A stretch of DNA of 64,000 nucleotides from Seison nebaliae (taxonomy: Eukaryota; Rotifera; Pararotatoria; Seisonacea; Seisonidae), in contig JALJEE010003057.1 of assembly GCA_023231475.1 (NCBI GenBank), forward strand, positions 94,761 through 158,760, written 5' to 3'. This document shows, piece by piece, positions 1-12,778 of the stretch (the stretch's first letter is position 1; every line of letters starts with the position of its first letter). Below the pieces are notes generated by a model. That model was not told the origin of the DNA. It did no database searches and saw nothing but the letters and a program-made list of their open reading frames with translations. Position numbers and translations under genes: made by a program.

Positions 1-1955
1 CGACCAATTCTATAAGTATACCGTTCAGTACAAATGCCAACATTTCTCTCAGGTCGGTTCAATCGAATAATGAAAATGAAATTTATACAGAAGATAAATT
101 GGTGACGAAACAACCATCTTGGCAATCGACAAGAACTGCGTTTGATCCCCCACAATCTATGCCATTGAAGAAGAAACTTCAGCCGTCGAATACGATTTTG
201 AGGAGTGAATCATCCGAATCCTTCTCCGATTCGGGATCATACGCTGCATTTGCAGAACTCGATTTAGATGGTGACGGTGCAATTACCGTTTCCGAATTGG
301 GAAAAGTAATGAGAAGTTTAGGAATGCGACCATCTGACGTCGAATTGAGAACGATGATAAATTCAGCTGATCAGGACGGAAATGGAACGATAGAATTTGA
401 TGAATTTCGAGCATTATTTAGAAAGACATCACATCCCGCTCCAACTACAACAAAACCACTTCGAGCGGCAAATGATTGGATCATCCATAAATTCCATGAC
501 ATTCGTCGCAGACATCATCGTCTGATGAGTAACAAGAGGAAGAGAGCGTCATCCATTGCTAATCATTTCCGTTCAGCAATACGTCCGAGTAAGAAAGATA
601 TAAAGAAGGAAGATGAGAAAATGAAAAATAATTATTTATTCGATACTTTCAAAGCGTTCGATCGTGATGGAAATGGTTTGATTAGTATCGAAGAGATTAG
701 TGCCGTTATGAAATATTTGGGTTCTTTTTTTTTCATTTCAAATAAAATATTTTTTATTTTCTTTATTCTCTTCATTTAAAGGTGAAGATTTGACTGATGC
801 AGATTTGCGTGAAATGATGATGGAAGCTGATCGTGATGGTGACGGCTATATTAGTTTCGAAGGTTCCATTTTCCTCAACTATTTATTTAAATTAATTTAT
901 TCTTCTTTAAAGATTTTAATTCGTTAACACAAGATTTGGATGATATACGAAAGAAGATGGACAAACAGAAAAAGAAACAATTACAAATGAATAAAGGAAA
1001 AGGAAAAATATTGGAAACTGGAGAAGAATTGAACGAAGAGATATTCACCAATACAATGGGACGAACGAGTAAGAAACCGAGTACTTCCCAAATCGATCGA
1101 ATGTTAATTTATAACGAATCGATGAATCAAAAGAGTGATCAACCATCAAGTAATAGTGAAGGTGAGAATAATGTCATTATCATAGATATGGAAAGAAATC
1201 ATGAACAATCTGATTATTTCAAAACGATTCATCGATTGAAAAAGTCTATTAATCCGGTCACACCATTAGAAAATGAAAAACGAACAGAAATCAATGCTTT
1301 GAAACAAATTAAAACGACACCTCAAACACAAACGAAAACGAATATCATACAACCAAATCACACGTCAATTTATCAGAAGAAGAATGAATCGGATAATTCC
1401 GATCCAACCAATTTGGATCAATACGCTCGTCTACGTAACATCCGACGTCAATATCAGCCATATACTTCAGACAAATCGAATAATGAATTAGAATTGAACT
1501 CAAATTCAACTGTATCAACTCGCGGTGAGCAAGATTATCTCTTAAATTTTCATGATGCAAAAAAAGTTTCTGTAATTGATGAAACACAATTGAAACAAGA
1601 ACCGAATGGAATTCTAATAGAAGAGAAGATGAATGAATTGAATTTGAATGAGAAGAAGAATTTGGATAATCATAATAATTTTCATGAATTAGATAAGAAA
1701 ATTGATGAGAATTGGATTGAAGATAAGAATCGACTTGTCAATAATTATCGGAAGAATATTCCCGACGAATTAGTGGGAAAGAATGGAGTGGAAGAATTAA
1801 TGGGAAAGAATACGATAGATGAAATGTTGGTGAATGAAAATGATGAAATTTCACAACCTTTCATTCCCAATCATGTTCAATCGATACCGTTTGCTGATAT
1901 CTCTTCATATAGTCTCGCACCCTATGCAATGCAATCAAAGTCGATGAATAAATGA
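1..1955 (+). CDS. Calmodulin-like EF-hand protein with basic linker and long tail (5' partial)
   Basis: The frame is open to the left edge, so the start lies outside the window. Three exons are visible: an exon from the edge to about 720, one at about 781-861, and a long last exon ending at the stop at 1953-1955. The two introns are about 50-60 bases and both begin GTTC. Four EF-hand loops are readable: [36 protein letters not shown] and [12 protein letters not shown]. They form two pairs, as in calmodulin, but a linker of about 75 residues rich in Lys/Arg separates the pairs. A polar tail of about 340 residues follows EF4. Loop 4 ends in Asp rather than Glu at position 12, which in this family usually lowers Ca2+ selectivity. 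By family knowledge this is a calcium sensor; its target is unknown. It converges with the phosphatidylserine synthase gene about 380 bases downstream. Confidence 0.85.
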
Positions 1956-2333
1956 TGAAACCATCATCTCTTCCATCAACCTCCAATTGCTTCTTCATCT
2001 ACATATAAATTCATTATTTTTCTATTGTATATTCTTAAGCAAATATTCAAATTATATCCATCATTCAAATGTTATTACGATTCTATATTTTAGATAAATA
2101 ATAATAGTTTAACATTCAACTCTTCGTAAAAAAAAATCTTTTTTTATTTCCTTTTCCTTTCTTATAAAAATTTCACAAACAATTCGTCTCATCTTCTTCA
2201 TTTCCATCATTTCTTCTATTGTAATCATTCTCCAGTAACACAATCACAACGTCATTTCTCCCAAATCATTTTATTCACAAAAATTTAAACGAAAAATAAA
2301 CATGATTTAACTAAAAACAAAAATGAAATAAAT
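1956..2333. other. Convergent 3' intergenic region
   Basis: AT-rich spacer between two convergent genes. It must hold the 3' UTRs and polyadenylation sites of both. I see no open frame or repeat of note. Confidence 0.6.
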
Positions 2334-3983
2334 TTACTCACCTTTCACTTTATTAGACGTAGATATGAAAAATGGTCTTATGAAAAAATTGTAGATGGTA
2401 TAAAAAGCGATAAGTGAAATGAAAACTATCCAGAACTTTAAAATATTATCTGGTAACGGTTTTAAAATAGTTTGTTTGTCGAATTTAACGACGATTAATA
2501 TTTCGGTAACAATAATCACAGCCATGATCCATGCTTGACTTCCAAATTTCTTACATTTGTCATTATCTAAATATTCATAAACTTCTCTCATGGAAACTCC
2601 GCCGGCCAATAACAAGAATATTAAACGAGCACCACATAAGTTATGAGGTGGGGGAACCCAAAGAATGAATTTCAAATAGAAAGTTCCCAATTCAGCCAAC
2701 AGGAACATCGAGATAACGAATAACATGGCCAACCATCGTTTGACGGAAGAGAATGGACGCCAAGCGAATTTCTGCCAACTTCTTGGAGCGAATTGTGTCG
2801 CCATTCTCCCTAATTTATCTTTATATGAATCGATAGCCCACAAATTTCTCCAATCATATTTCTTCATTTCAAAATAAAGACATGTTTTCATTCCCAAATA
2901 TATACCGAGATTGTTACAAATGAGAACATCAAGAAAAACATGATCCCACCAACATTCACTAAAATTGGGTAACTGATGTTCCAGAGTGTATTCCATCACT
3001 TCGAACATAATACTTAGAACCCAACATAACCAATAATCTCGAAGGATTAAAGTTTTCAGCCACCACCCAAAAAAATGTACTGGAACAAATTCATCAACTT
3101 TATCCTGTTGAAAACAGAAAAAAATTAAAGAAATTTTAAAAGCATTTCAATAAAAACTATCAAATTTGAATTATGTTAAAGAAATTGGTGAAATTGACAA
3201 ATTAACTAATGAATAAAATATTGATGAAAATTTGAAAATGAAAAAAATTAAGATAAATTTAAAATGAAAAAATTATGAATAAAATTAACTATAAAATTAT
3301 GGAAAGGATTAGCCGTATTGTTTGGATCATAAAACATACAATTTCCACCATAATCTCTTTCTTCTAATGGAACTCCCAATTTAGGATCGATATGTTTTAG
3401 CAGTTTTCTGGCATCATTTACATTCTTTTCATGGAAATTAAATTAGAATTAAAAGCAAATTGAAAAATTGGGAACTTGAAAGATAAGATATACCAGAATC
3501 ATTTCATATAATAGAGAAATTGTTAGAACTGTTTTCCAAACAACTAATTAATGGAATTGAAGTGAATAGGAATCAGAGAAAATGGGTACCTGGATGTGGA
3601 CGAACGAACAATCCATCAGGAGTTTGTGTAATACCAAAAATTAATAAGAGAATTCCACATGCGATAATACCTCTTCGACAATTGTTGGTGGAATCGGTAG
3701 ATGTCGGTTCGATTAACGCCACATAGAACAAGACGGAAATTAATAGAATGAGAACGGTTATTCGGTGGGCTCTCCAAAAAAATGTATTAGGTGCACGATT
3801 ATCATTTTCAGTATTCGTTCGAATGGAACGATTGGAATTAGTCTCGTTATCGGAATTAACTAAGGAAGTCGTTCTATTTTCAGATATATCTTCCACTTTA
3901 TTATTTTCCGTTTCATCTTCCGATTCTACCCTACTATTATCGCCGTCTGAATAACATCTTATTCGCTTACCGATATAATTCAT
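2334..3983 (-). CDS. PTDSS2: Phosphatidylserine synthase 2
   Basis: Multi-pass ER membrane enzyme that makes phosphatidylserine by base exchange with phosphatidylethanolamine. The translation contains FVRPHP near the first membrane segments, [19 protein letters not shown], then [13 protein letters not shown] and [13 protein letters not shown], which fit PTDSS2 better than PTDSS1. Further matches are a [14 protein letters not shown] segment, [13 protein letters not shown] and [10 protein letters not shown]. Exons read on the minus strand: the first (3983 to about 3570) has an acidic cytosolic N-terminus; a short exon at about 3490-3545 encodes [18 protein letters not shown]; the next begins NVNDARKLL; the last runs from about 3110 to the stop at 2334. 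Donors read GTACCC, GTTCCC and GTTAAT. The start is the first in-frame ATG. The final AAG/GTGAGT could be a donor, but the reading frame stops there and the length is normal. Confidence 0.9.
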
Positions 3984-4372
3984 CGCAAATATGAAAAGAA
4001 AAGCTAACTTTATAATTTTTATGGATCGATAATATTTTGACTTCTTCTTATCATTTCCAATAGTTCGGTGTCAGAAAAAATAAACCGTTTTTAATTGTTC
4101 GCTTTTAAAACAATGAAATAATATAACAATTATCCTATCTTTTAATTAGATGTAATCAAATTAGTTAAAAGAAGTTTATTCGTTTATTTAAAATAACTTT
4201 GTATTCTTTATATTTCAATATTCTGATGAGAGAAAGAATAAAATAAAATATCATCGTTATCGGCATATCAGATAAAGAAATTAACAATTTGAAAAAGAAG
4301 AATTTGAAAGAAATTCTATAACCTCACTTGGGAATTGTAGGGAATGACAACAAGTAATTCAGACATAGAGAA
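3984..4372. other. Intergenic, upstream of PTDSS2
   Basis: AT-rich DNA upstream of the minus-strand PTDSS2 start. It probably contains that gene's promoter and 5' UTR. No distinct element was recognised. Confidence 0.5.
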
Positions 4373-4377
4373 TGAAT

Positions 4378-4632
4378 CCCGATGTTTTCGCCACCCTAAT
4401 AATTGACAGTTCACCACCCTACTTATGTATTTTTGCTGTTTTCGCCACTCTTTTATACAAATATATATGTATTTTTGACGTTTTACGCCACCTTTATATA
4501 CAAATCAGAACTGTATTTTCCAGGTGACATCAGAGAATACCAAAATACATAAGTAAGGTGGCGAACTGTCCATTATTAGGGTGGCGAACTGTCCGAATGA
4601 GAGTGGAAATAAAAGGTTGGCGAAAACACCGT
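4378..4632. mobile_element. Inverted-repeat (MITE/foldback-like) element built from a short GC-richer motif
   Basis: The left arm (about 4385-4435) reads TTTTCGCCACCCTAATAATT then GACAGTTCACCACCCTACTT and ATGTATTTTT. The right arm (about 4541-4595) is its reverse complement with few mismatches. The outer ends (ATGTTTTCGCCACC on the left, the complement of GGTGTTTTCGCCAACC on the right) also match. Inside, the motif TTTTCGCCAC followed by a TATACAAATA-type tract recurs at about 4440 and 4482. The right arm carries GGTGGCGAACTGTCC twice, 23 bases apart. No coding capacity is seen and a target-site duplication could not be fixed, so a palindromic satellite fragment is the alternative. Part of it was read by chance as an open frame beginning near 4558. 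Confidence 0.6.
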
Positions 4633-4972
4633 GTACCTAGAGAATTACATATTTTACTAGTTTATATTACCATAATACTCAGGAGAAAACCTCATATTCG
4701 AAAATTCGTCAAAAATTATCCGAACCATTTCTTGTATTGCTGTTATCTAACAAGTAAGGAGAAACAAATTGATCATCAAAGTCATGGACATAATATGGAC
4801 GAATTTGGATCAAATTTGGTAGCAACATGGTTTTTTCGAATAAACTCATTTAGTTCAATTTTCTATTTCTTCTCAATAATATTGTTCAATAAAAAAGACA
4901 ATTGCGTTGAAAAAAAAGTCAAAAAAATCGAAAAATATTTTTCATTTCAATTTGCTTAAACTATTCGATCCA

Positions 4973-5535
4973 ATGAATCCACATCGTTACACTTATTCAC
5001 GTCAATTATCGGACGTTATTCAAGAAATGGAGACAAAGTTCCATTTTGTAGAGAGATGGATGAACAAATTCCATTACATACCCATTCATTTGAAAGACGG
5101 AATAATCCGTTTGTATGAAGAATTGAACTTGTACCATTATGCAAGTACACAAGAATTTGACGAGCTTCTGAATTCGGTAAAGAATTATGAATTTTTCACA
5201 GGTTCTTTCCCTTTAGGTTCATCTCTCTGAAATTAATTGTATTTTAAGAAAAAGCGAATGAGAAATGTATCGACACCTATTGTAATAGAAAAGTAGCATG
5301 TCCATCGATTTCTGAGATCTCTGATGAAGAGAAGTTTCAGCAAATGAACAATAAATCAGGATTTGAATCTGTTGCAGAGGATATATCGTATAATCCTGAG
5401 AAAAATTCGCCAGTGGAATCTCGAGATAAAAGAAAAAACACACCTTCAGAGGCTATATTAGAAATATCCAGAGAACAAACATACATCTTTGTTCGATATG
5501 GGCATTTAACAATCGAATATTTGAATAAGAACTGA
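4973..5535 (+). CDS. Small hypothetical protein, two exons
   Basis: Exon 1 starts at the ATG at 4973 (MNPHRYTYSRQLSDVIQEME) and ends near 5201. An intron GTTCTT...TTTTAAG of about 50 bases joins it to a second exon, which continues in frame (KANEKCIDTYCNRKVACPS...) to a stop at 5533-5535. The product is about 170 residues. The first half is helical and rich in aromatic residues; the second is charged and polar with several Cys. There is no signal peptide or membrane segment. I do not recognise the family. The splice signals match neighbouring genes, which supports a real gene. It begins about 340 bases downstream of the inverted-repeat element. Confidence 0.5.
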
Positions 5536-6492
5536 TATAGATTCCAACTTATATCTTTTATATATAAATTTATTTGTAAAGTTATTTTTATTCGGTAAAT
5601 TTTAAAACTATATTTAATTATTCTTCTAAAGTTTTCTTCATCTTTTAGATTTCTTTTTAAAGATACAGTTAATTAAAATCAAATACTATCAAAATGAGAA
5701 AATGAATATTAAAAACTACTCAAAAATCATAAAAAACAATATCCACCGAATAATTTTAAACATTGTAAAAAATTTTAATTTGAAAAATAAAAATAAATTT
5801 CATATTTCACTTATTACTCTTTCGCAATAAATATTTCGATTAATGAAAAATTAATAAGTTTCACATTGGTCGGGAATTCATCTTCATTTCAACAGTAGAT
5901 GAACATTATGTAGGAAAATGCTCGAAATTCTGAATGACTGCAGTCATTTCACTCTAAATACATCAGCAATTCCTCAACAACTAACAAGTGGGTTTGACAA
6001 AAGCGGCAGTAAAACTTCTTCGAAATCTAATTCTAAAGCAGTTAAAATTACTCCAAAATCCCATTCAAAGCAAAGGATAAAAAGTTCAAGTAACCTAATT
6101 AGACTAAAATTATGATCTATTTCATAAAAGCCTAAAAGTGTTCGTATTTGTTCTAAAACTAGATCTATTTTGGAGAATTCAGGATTAGGGCCCAGTGGAA
6201 CGTATGTATAATACATAAACAATTTAATATATAGTGAATGCGTATAGTGATTATCTTTTATAATTATCTTGAACAAAGAATAAAATCCGAAATTTTGGTT
6301 TTTAATTTAAATAATAATCAAAATATATAATCAATATATAATAAAATGATGAATAATTTTTATAATTAAAAAAAAGTCATTAAAAAATGTTCAAATTAAA
6401 TCATGATGAGACACATATGACCATTTTATGTACACATCAGCCGGCTCTAATACTGTATGACCAAGCTCTTTCCACGTCTAAAGTAATGGAAA
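5536..6492. other. Intergenic with overlapping short open frames
   Basis: AT-rich. A 65-codon plus-strand frame (5918-6115, Ser/Lys-rich, SGFDKSGSKTSSKSNSKAVK) overlaps a 100-codon minus-strand frame (5974-6276). Neither resembles a known family and I could not connect either to exons nearby. It probably includes the 3' UTR of the GH31 gene on the minus strand. Confidence 0.4.
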
Positions 6493-9400
6493 CTACGGAA
6501 TTTTCATAATAATTTCAAATGTAACTTGAATATCATGTGAAACAGTGACTTCATAAATGATTGAATCTAGAAAAGGAAAATTAGAATTGGTCAGCATTCC
6601 AATAGAACATATAGTTATCGAACTGTAATAAAAATGTCCAATGGCATTATTGTTTTTATCGAAATATACTATGGCTTCATATAACTCCTTACCTTGTGAA
6701 TTACTAATAGAAATCAATTAAAATTAATGCTCAGAAACAATGGTAAACTGATAATGGAAAATGGCGTGGCCAATCTTCAAATAATAATTTAATGACATTC
6801 CAATTTTAAGAATATTTTCCGGATTTCTTTCCATTTTTTTCTAAATTATTTAAAATATCAAAAAGCCAGATTAGTTTTAATTGATATTAACTGCGTTTAA
6901 ATCGTACCATTTATCATCGCCGATTTGAGGTAAACTATATGTATATTGTGTGTCGCAAACAATTACACCCTCATTCCATAGAATACAATGTTCTTCATCC
7001 GACTTCTTTGAGTAACTTCACAAAATATGATAATAAAATATTTTGAGAATTTTGAAAATTTTAAAAAAAACCTGAAAAGTAACGAAGAAAATATTGGATT
7101 TCCTGTTAAACTGCATATTTGTTCCACAGTTCGACGGTGATTAGAATATAAGGTATGAGAATAACCAGCCACCTTGAAGGAGAAATAATTTTCAATATGA
7201 AAATTTTTAATTTAAACTTTGTTAATTTCATATGGTATTGAAACAAGTGATGCAAATCGTCTATTATTTTCAGTTATTTCCGAAATGGCAAACTGGAAAG
7301 AAAATTTGGTTACAAATATAATTTCCTTCCATAGAAAGAATAACAGATTTGATTCCCATATAACTGTAAAGTATTAGACGTCTGAAAATGTCGTCGTTCA
7401 CTATGGCACCTGAATATTGACCAATAGCGGGTACCACAGCTAATGAAAAAAGTCGACCATAGCCTTTCGAAAACCATTGTTGAATTAGTCGAAGTGGATA
7501 AAAATTGTGAATTTGATAATGGTAAAATTTTTGATGTTCAAATTCATGAACAAGTTCCATACAGAAAGTATCTTTACTTAATCCTTCGTTATTATCTAAA
7601 GAAATTCGTTAGAATTTTATTTAAAAAATTTTTTTAAAATCAAAACCATAGAATATAGTAGGATAAGGTGGGTTGTTGAAGTTACTTTCTTTATCACATG
7701 GTGCACTTTTTGGTCGTGAAGTATACGGCAAATTATCTACCTAAGATGGAGTTGGAATTATTTGAGTATGTGAGTAAAAAAACGTTGTCTAACAAAAAGA
7801 AGAGTATCCGTTGTTTTTAATTTGGTCTTGGTATCATTGATTGGAAAGCCTTTGAAATAATCTATGTACGCATTTAACTCCTGTAATACAAATTATGGTT
7901 TGTCGATGAGAATAATCATAATTATTTACCCCAAAATTTTTTTTAGTAGAGAAAATCGCTGAAAATTCAGCTTTCTTCAAGAAATATTTTTTCAGCTCCG
8001 CATTCGCATAATATTTAGTAAAGCCAATGTAATTCTACATAAGATAAATAGAGGAAATTTACTGAAAAAAATTTTCTAACTTCTTTCACATCATAATGTT
8101 TCTGAAATTGAACGATATTTTACAGAATAATTAATTTATAAAATGATAAATTAACAAATATAAAATCAAAGTTACTAACAACATTTACATCATAATTGTA
8201 ATCGTTTGCGACGGATGTTACTGTCAAATACTAAAATAATGAAATATAATTATTTCTCTATAAAAAATTTATAAGATTATGAAACTTCTGAAATTTGTCT
8301 GATAACGTCATTGAGTGTTGGTCCGGGAACGATAATGAAATCGATCAATCCACTAATCGCTCGATATAAGAAATGTTGAGGTGGAATAACATGGAATTCT
8401 GGAAAGAAAATATTCCATGATAATTTTATAAAAAAAATCTACCCTCCAATGCACCATTCAAGAATAAAACACCATGAACCTTTCCACTTTCTTCTTCACA
8501 AATGTACATTGGAATTGCATCTGGTTTATCCTGAAGAAAATACTTTTGAATTATTTGATCTTAATCAAAAATCTACTTTTCTTGTAAAGAATGTCGTTTT
8601 GACATGTTCGGAGAATAAATCCTTGATAGGAAGATCAGTTAAACCGAAACATCGTTTTGATGATAATCGCCATCCAATATGCATATACTGATCTTCGAAT
8701 GCTAACGGAGCATCAAACTTTAACGTATCTAATCTATAAAAAGAGATGTCACTTGAATTAAAAACAAAGTTTTATTGAACAATATTTCTCCCGTCGATCT
8801 GGCGATACGTAGATAGAATGTTTGATCTTTCATTTTTGGTGTCGTTACTACTAAATTATAATCTTGTCTAACTGGTTGAACATGGGATAATCCTAAGAGA
8901 TGTTCAGCTTGTGGTCGATTTAAATGTCGCTTATCAGAGAACTGTATTTGATATATTTGTCAAGGAATTATATAATTTGAATTAAATTAACTTTAATTTT
9001 TACTCCAAAATTTGTCGAGATTATATCCATAGTAATATCTTGAATAATTTGCGTCTCACTAGGATCTCTCCAATAAATACTTCCAATTTTTTGAAGAGTT
9101 ATTTCCACTAAATTCGCATAACTTCGGTCTCGCTTATAGTTAGAAACAACATAATTTATAGTTTCACTAAACAACAATAGAAATTTTAAAAGAATTACTA
9201 AAAAAACCAACTTGCTAAAGGAACAAGTTTCGAACTGTATTTCGAAAAGTGGTGGTGTTGTGCGGAATTTACATGATCGTGATTCGCAGGTTGATTTCCA
9301 TTCACTTTCTGGTATGAAGTTCTTTTCAGGTAAACAATCAATTGTGGCTTGATGAAGATGTCTGACAGTGAGTTAAAAATAGCGTTAAAATTATTAAGAT

Positions 9401-12400
9401 TAATGAAGAAGAAACTCGCGACGGATCATGAAGTCTTTTTCAAGAAAACGGTTATGTTCCGGTAATATTAAAGTCAATGTATCTTTCGACTTACAAATTA
9501 TTAATATTCAAATGGGAGAATTTGAAATAAACTTTATCACAAATATTTTTGATGACTATTTCTTCATTATTTGTTATCAAGTAGAACTGTTTATCAGTTT
9601 GACAATCGATTCCAAAAATTTCCACTTTAGTTAGTGGTACATCGACCGTCATATTTTCACTCTTAAATGTAATCGAATAATACAACCAATTATCATCGAA
9701 TAAAATATGAGTCGTCATAATTTGGAATTGTTCATCTGAAAACAAAATAAAAAGAAGTTGAAGGAAAAAGAACATTCCAGAATTTGATGATCTAATGAAA
9801 TTTGTCGTTCAGCTTGAAATGTGGTATTCAATGCAACTTTTAATTGAAACGATCGTTTTCTTTTCATAGAACTGATAATTGAAAAAATTTAATAAAAAAA
9901 TATTTTCTATCATTTCTAACTTTTTATCTGTTCCTAAACTTTGTGTCATTATGATACTTCCTCCTTTCATATGGAGATGAACTTGGTCCAATGGAGTATC
10001 CAAAATCGTATGGAAATTATCTATTTTCTTTCCCTAAATAGAAGACTTTTAAAATAATAATCTATATGAATTGAATGAACGTCATAATATGAATACCATG
10101 GATCTTCACCTGGAAAATAACTATCGACTTCTCGTTGATTCTCTTCAGTTGCTAGACTTGCCAGTAATGAATCACCAATAAGAAATTGAACATAATCGTT
10201 CGTTAATTCTTTTTCTTCCGGATAACTTTAGATTTAATACAGATATAAAAATGATTTTGAAATTTAACTCAAATTGTAAAGTTTTCAAAATAATCTTCTG
10301 TGATTGGAATAATGAATAATAATAAATTTGCAATTGATATTTCAAATCGAATGCTTTCATAATTTCTTCTTTCAAATCCAAACTCTCCCCAACAGTCATA
10401 CGGGTTATAGGCAACAATGCAGCGAATTGTCTCCATCGGATAAATTTTTCAGTTGTTGCAGATTCACATAATTCAGTGCCAGTCTGAAATTTAAGGAAAT
10501 TCGAAAAATTTGTAAAAAATCATCTAACATAAGTTACTCCGAAAATGTTCAGGTTAAGGACTCCTTTAAAAAGAAAAATTGAATTTTAACCTATTTAATT
10601 TAATTAATTGAAAACAGTTTTTAACTTGCAATCTCTCCTTTTAAGTTATCACAACGGAAAGATACCAATTCATTAAAATGACCCGAGTATGCTCCAGCTC
10701 CCGCGAAATGGGATTCGGTCAATAATAACATATCATATTTATTGAATAATTTAGTTGCCCTAAAGTTTAATAGAAATAAGAAGAAATTTAAAGTCAAACT
10801 TTTGCGTAGCAATTATTTCTTGTAATCCATAAATGTTATGAACATCATAATGTATATATGATAACTTATCATTCACTGGTAGTTTCGCATCCATACATAA
10901 CGTCTCTTTATATAATTCACCTCCATGTATAACTAAATAAATAAAGCAAGTTAAATTAATTTTGAAGTAAATTTGGAACTCGGTGCAAATTGAGGCAAAT
11001 TATAATTGCCGTCACAAAATTTTAAGTCATCAATGTTCGTAGAAGGATTATTACTAATCAAATAGATACCATCAAGAGAACCATATTTCCTTCGCCAATC
11101 ATCGATCATTCCTCCCCACCATTCTACCGTCTTTTCTTTAAAGAAATTAGGAAAAGCCATTTTGTCATTCAAGTTGGCCACCTGAACAAATTCGTTAGAA
11201 GAATTTTCCCAGAAAATTTTTTAAAGAATTAACATAATCAGTTAGAATTTCTTCATTTTTACTATCCATAATAAAAAGTTTCTCCTTTTTTCCTTCGTTA
11301 AACGGTTTAAAACTTTCATTGGTTGGAATAGCCAAACCCTTTTGTATAAGTTTCATTTAACAATTAATTAAAAAAGATAATAACCGCAACGATCATGATC
11401 CGAATACCCTTTTCTCTAACTTCATCTAAAGTGTTGTTTAATGTTGGCCAATGATCAATATCAGTATCGAATGGAATTTGTCTATCAGAAAAGTGGTCGA
11501 ATAACATTGTCGTATAGATTAAGTTTGGAGGTATTGCTCGAAAATTCGCCTTGAAACTTTCTTCATTATTCGAAACAGCTAGTAGGTGTAAGCCTAAAGA
11601 CCAATATGGTACCGACATTGGTCGTCCAATAACCTTCAACGTAAAACTTGATTAGAAAAGATATATTGATATTTAACTCGGTAGTATTGTTCCAAGACAA
11701 GTTCAGGTGTTGGTCCGGTAAATATATGGAAATCTAAAACCCCACCAATTATGTTCCAGATTAATGCGGAATTTGGTGTATATTGATAAGCTGAGTAATA
11801 AGAAACGTAAATTTCAAAAACATGCAATTAATTAATGAAATGGAACTGATTGCATTAGAATTCCAGAGAAATATTCCATATGACTCGCCATCTTCGTCGA
11901 TAACCAGAACGAAAGGATGAATACCAGTTTCGAAACTATCTGTTTCGTATAATGTACCTGGAGTTCCGAAAAAGCTTTTCGCTAACTAAATGAAATAAGA
12001 TAAAAGATAAAATATTCGAAGAAGAGAACCATTTTTTCATCTCCCATTCCATAAACATTCGAATGTTCTGGTAAACTTGTGCCGATTTGAATATATTGAT
12101 CGGTATATATCAGACCGCTAATTTTAGTATCGAATCTAAAAAAACCAGTTTACATAAATATTAAATTCGCTAATCGAATAATTAAACAAAGTTTTATTAT
12201 TTGATTTCCTTTTGACTTGAATTCGAAAAGTTTTTCCTGACGCATCTTCGTCCTCAAACATTTGATACAAATAATCGAATTTATGTGACAACTGAAGTTT
12301 ACCTTCGGGATAAAGTTGAATAGGTACATGATATCGTGAACTATCTTTCCGATTTTCGATCTATTAATTTATTTGCTTAATTTATTTCTCTTAAAATATA

Positions 12401-12778
12401 AACTTTTATTCGGAATGTATTTTCGTATCTTGACGGATATACTACAATTTCATCAATATGTTTCTTCCAATAAACATTAGTTTCATTGGATTTGAAGACA
12501 TATACATCATTCTCATCCGTCAACGGTTCCACCAACAAATGTTTTGACGATTGAGCTATATCCAATTTATAACGATCAATCACTTCTGTTTTCCCGTGTT
12601 CATAATAACAACGCGGTTCAACAAATTGATCCCATGCACATTTTCTTTGTACGCAATTCGTGTGAGTGATACTTGTTTGGCCATTACCTCTCAATTGGTC
12701 CATGGCACAATTGAATCTTTGTCCATTGCTCGAGATGAATAGACAACACCAGATGATGAATAGTTTAGAGAAAATCAT
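6493..12778 (-). CDS. Secreted tandem trefoil-GH31 protein (maltase/sucrase-like), probably inactive
   Basis: Multi-exon gene of roughly 1,700 residues. It starts with a signal peptide (MIFSKLFIIWCCLFISSNG) and a trefoil-like Cys domain, followed by a GH31 module (about 12.4-9.5 kb). A second degenerate trefoil (about 9.25-9.36 kb, DCLPEKNFIPESEW, CESRSCKF) precedes a second GH31 module (about 9.2-6.5 kb). This is the architecture of maltase-glucoamylase and sucrase-isomaltase, but secreted rather than anchored. GH31 landmarks are readable: LDQVHLHMKGGSI in module 1, and KWYDLNAV and FNNPPYPT in module 2. Catalytic positions are changed. The module 1 nucleophile motif WIDMNE reads YLISNN (about 11,050-11,070), the acid/base GHWLGDN reads GHFNELV (about 10,670), GADICGF reads GTELCES, and FSRNH reads ITRMT. 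In module 2 GPDICGF reads GNYICNQ. An Asp may survive in YIDYF and VNDDIF. Introns are short; donors include GTTTAT and GTAAAT. Most likely a non-enzymatic binding or transport protein; exact exon borders were not all resolved. Confidence 0.8.

Noticed and set aside
2330-2345. A canonical AAG/GTGAGT donor at the end of PTDSS2 suggesting another exon.
   Set aside because: The frame stops at once, the protein has normal length, and a further exon would run into the convergent gene's 3' UTR.
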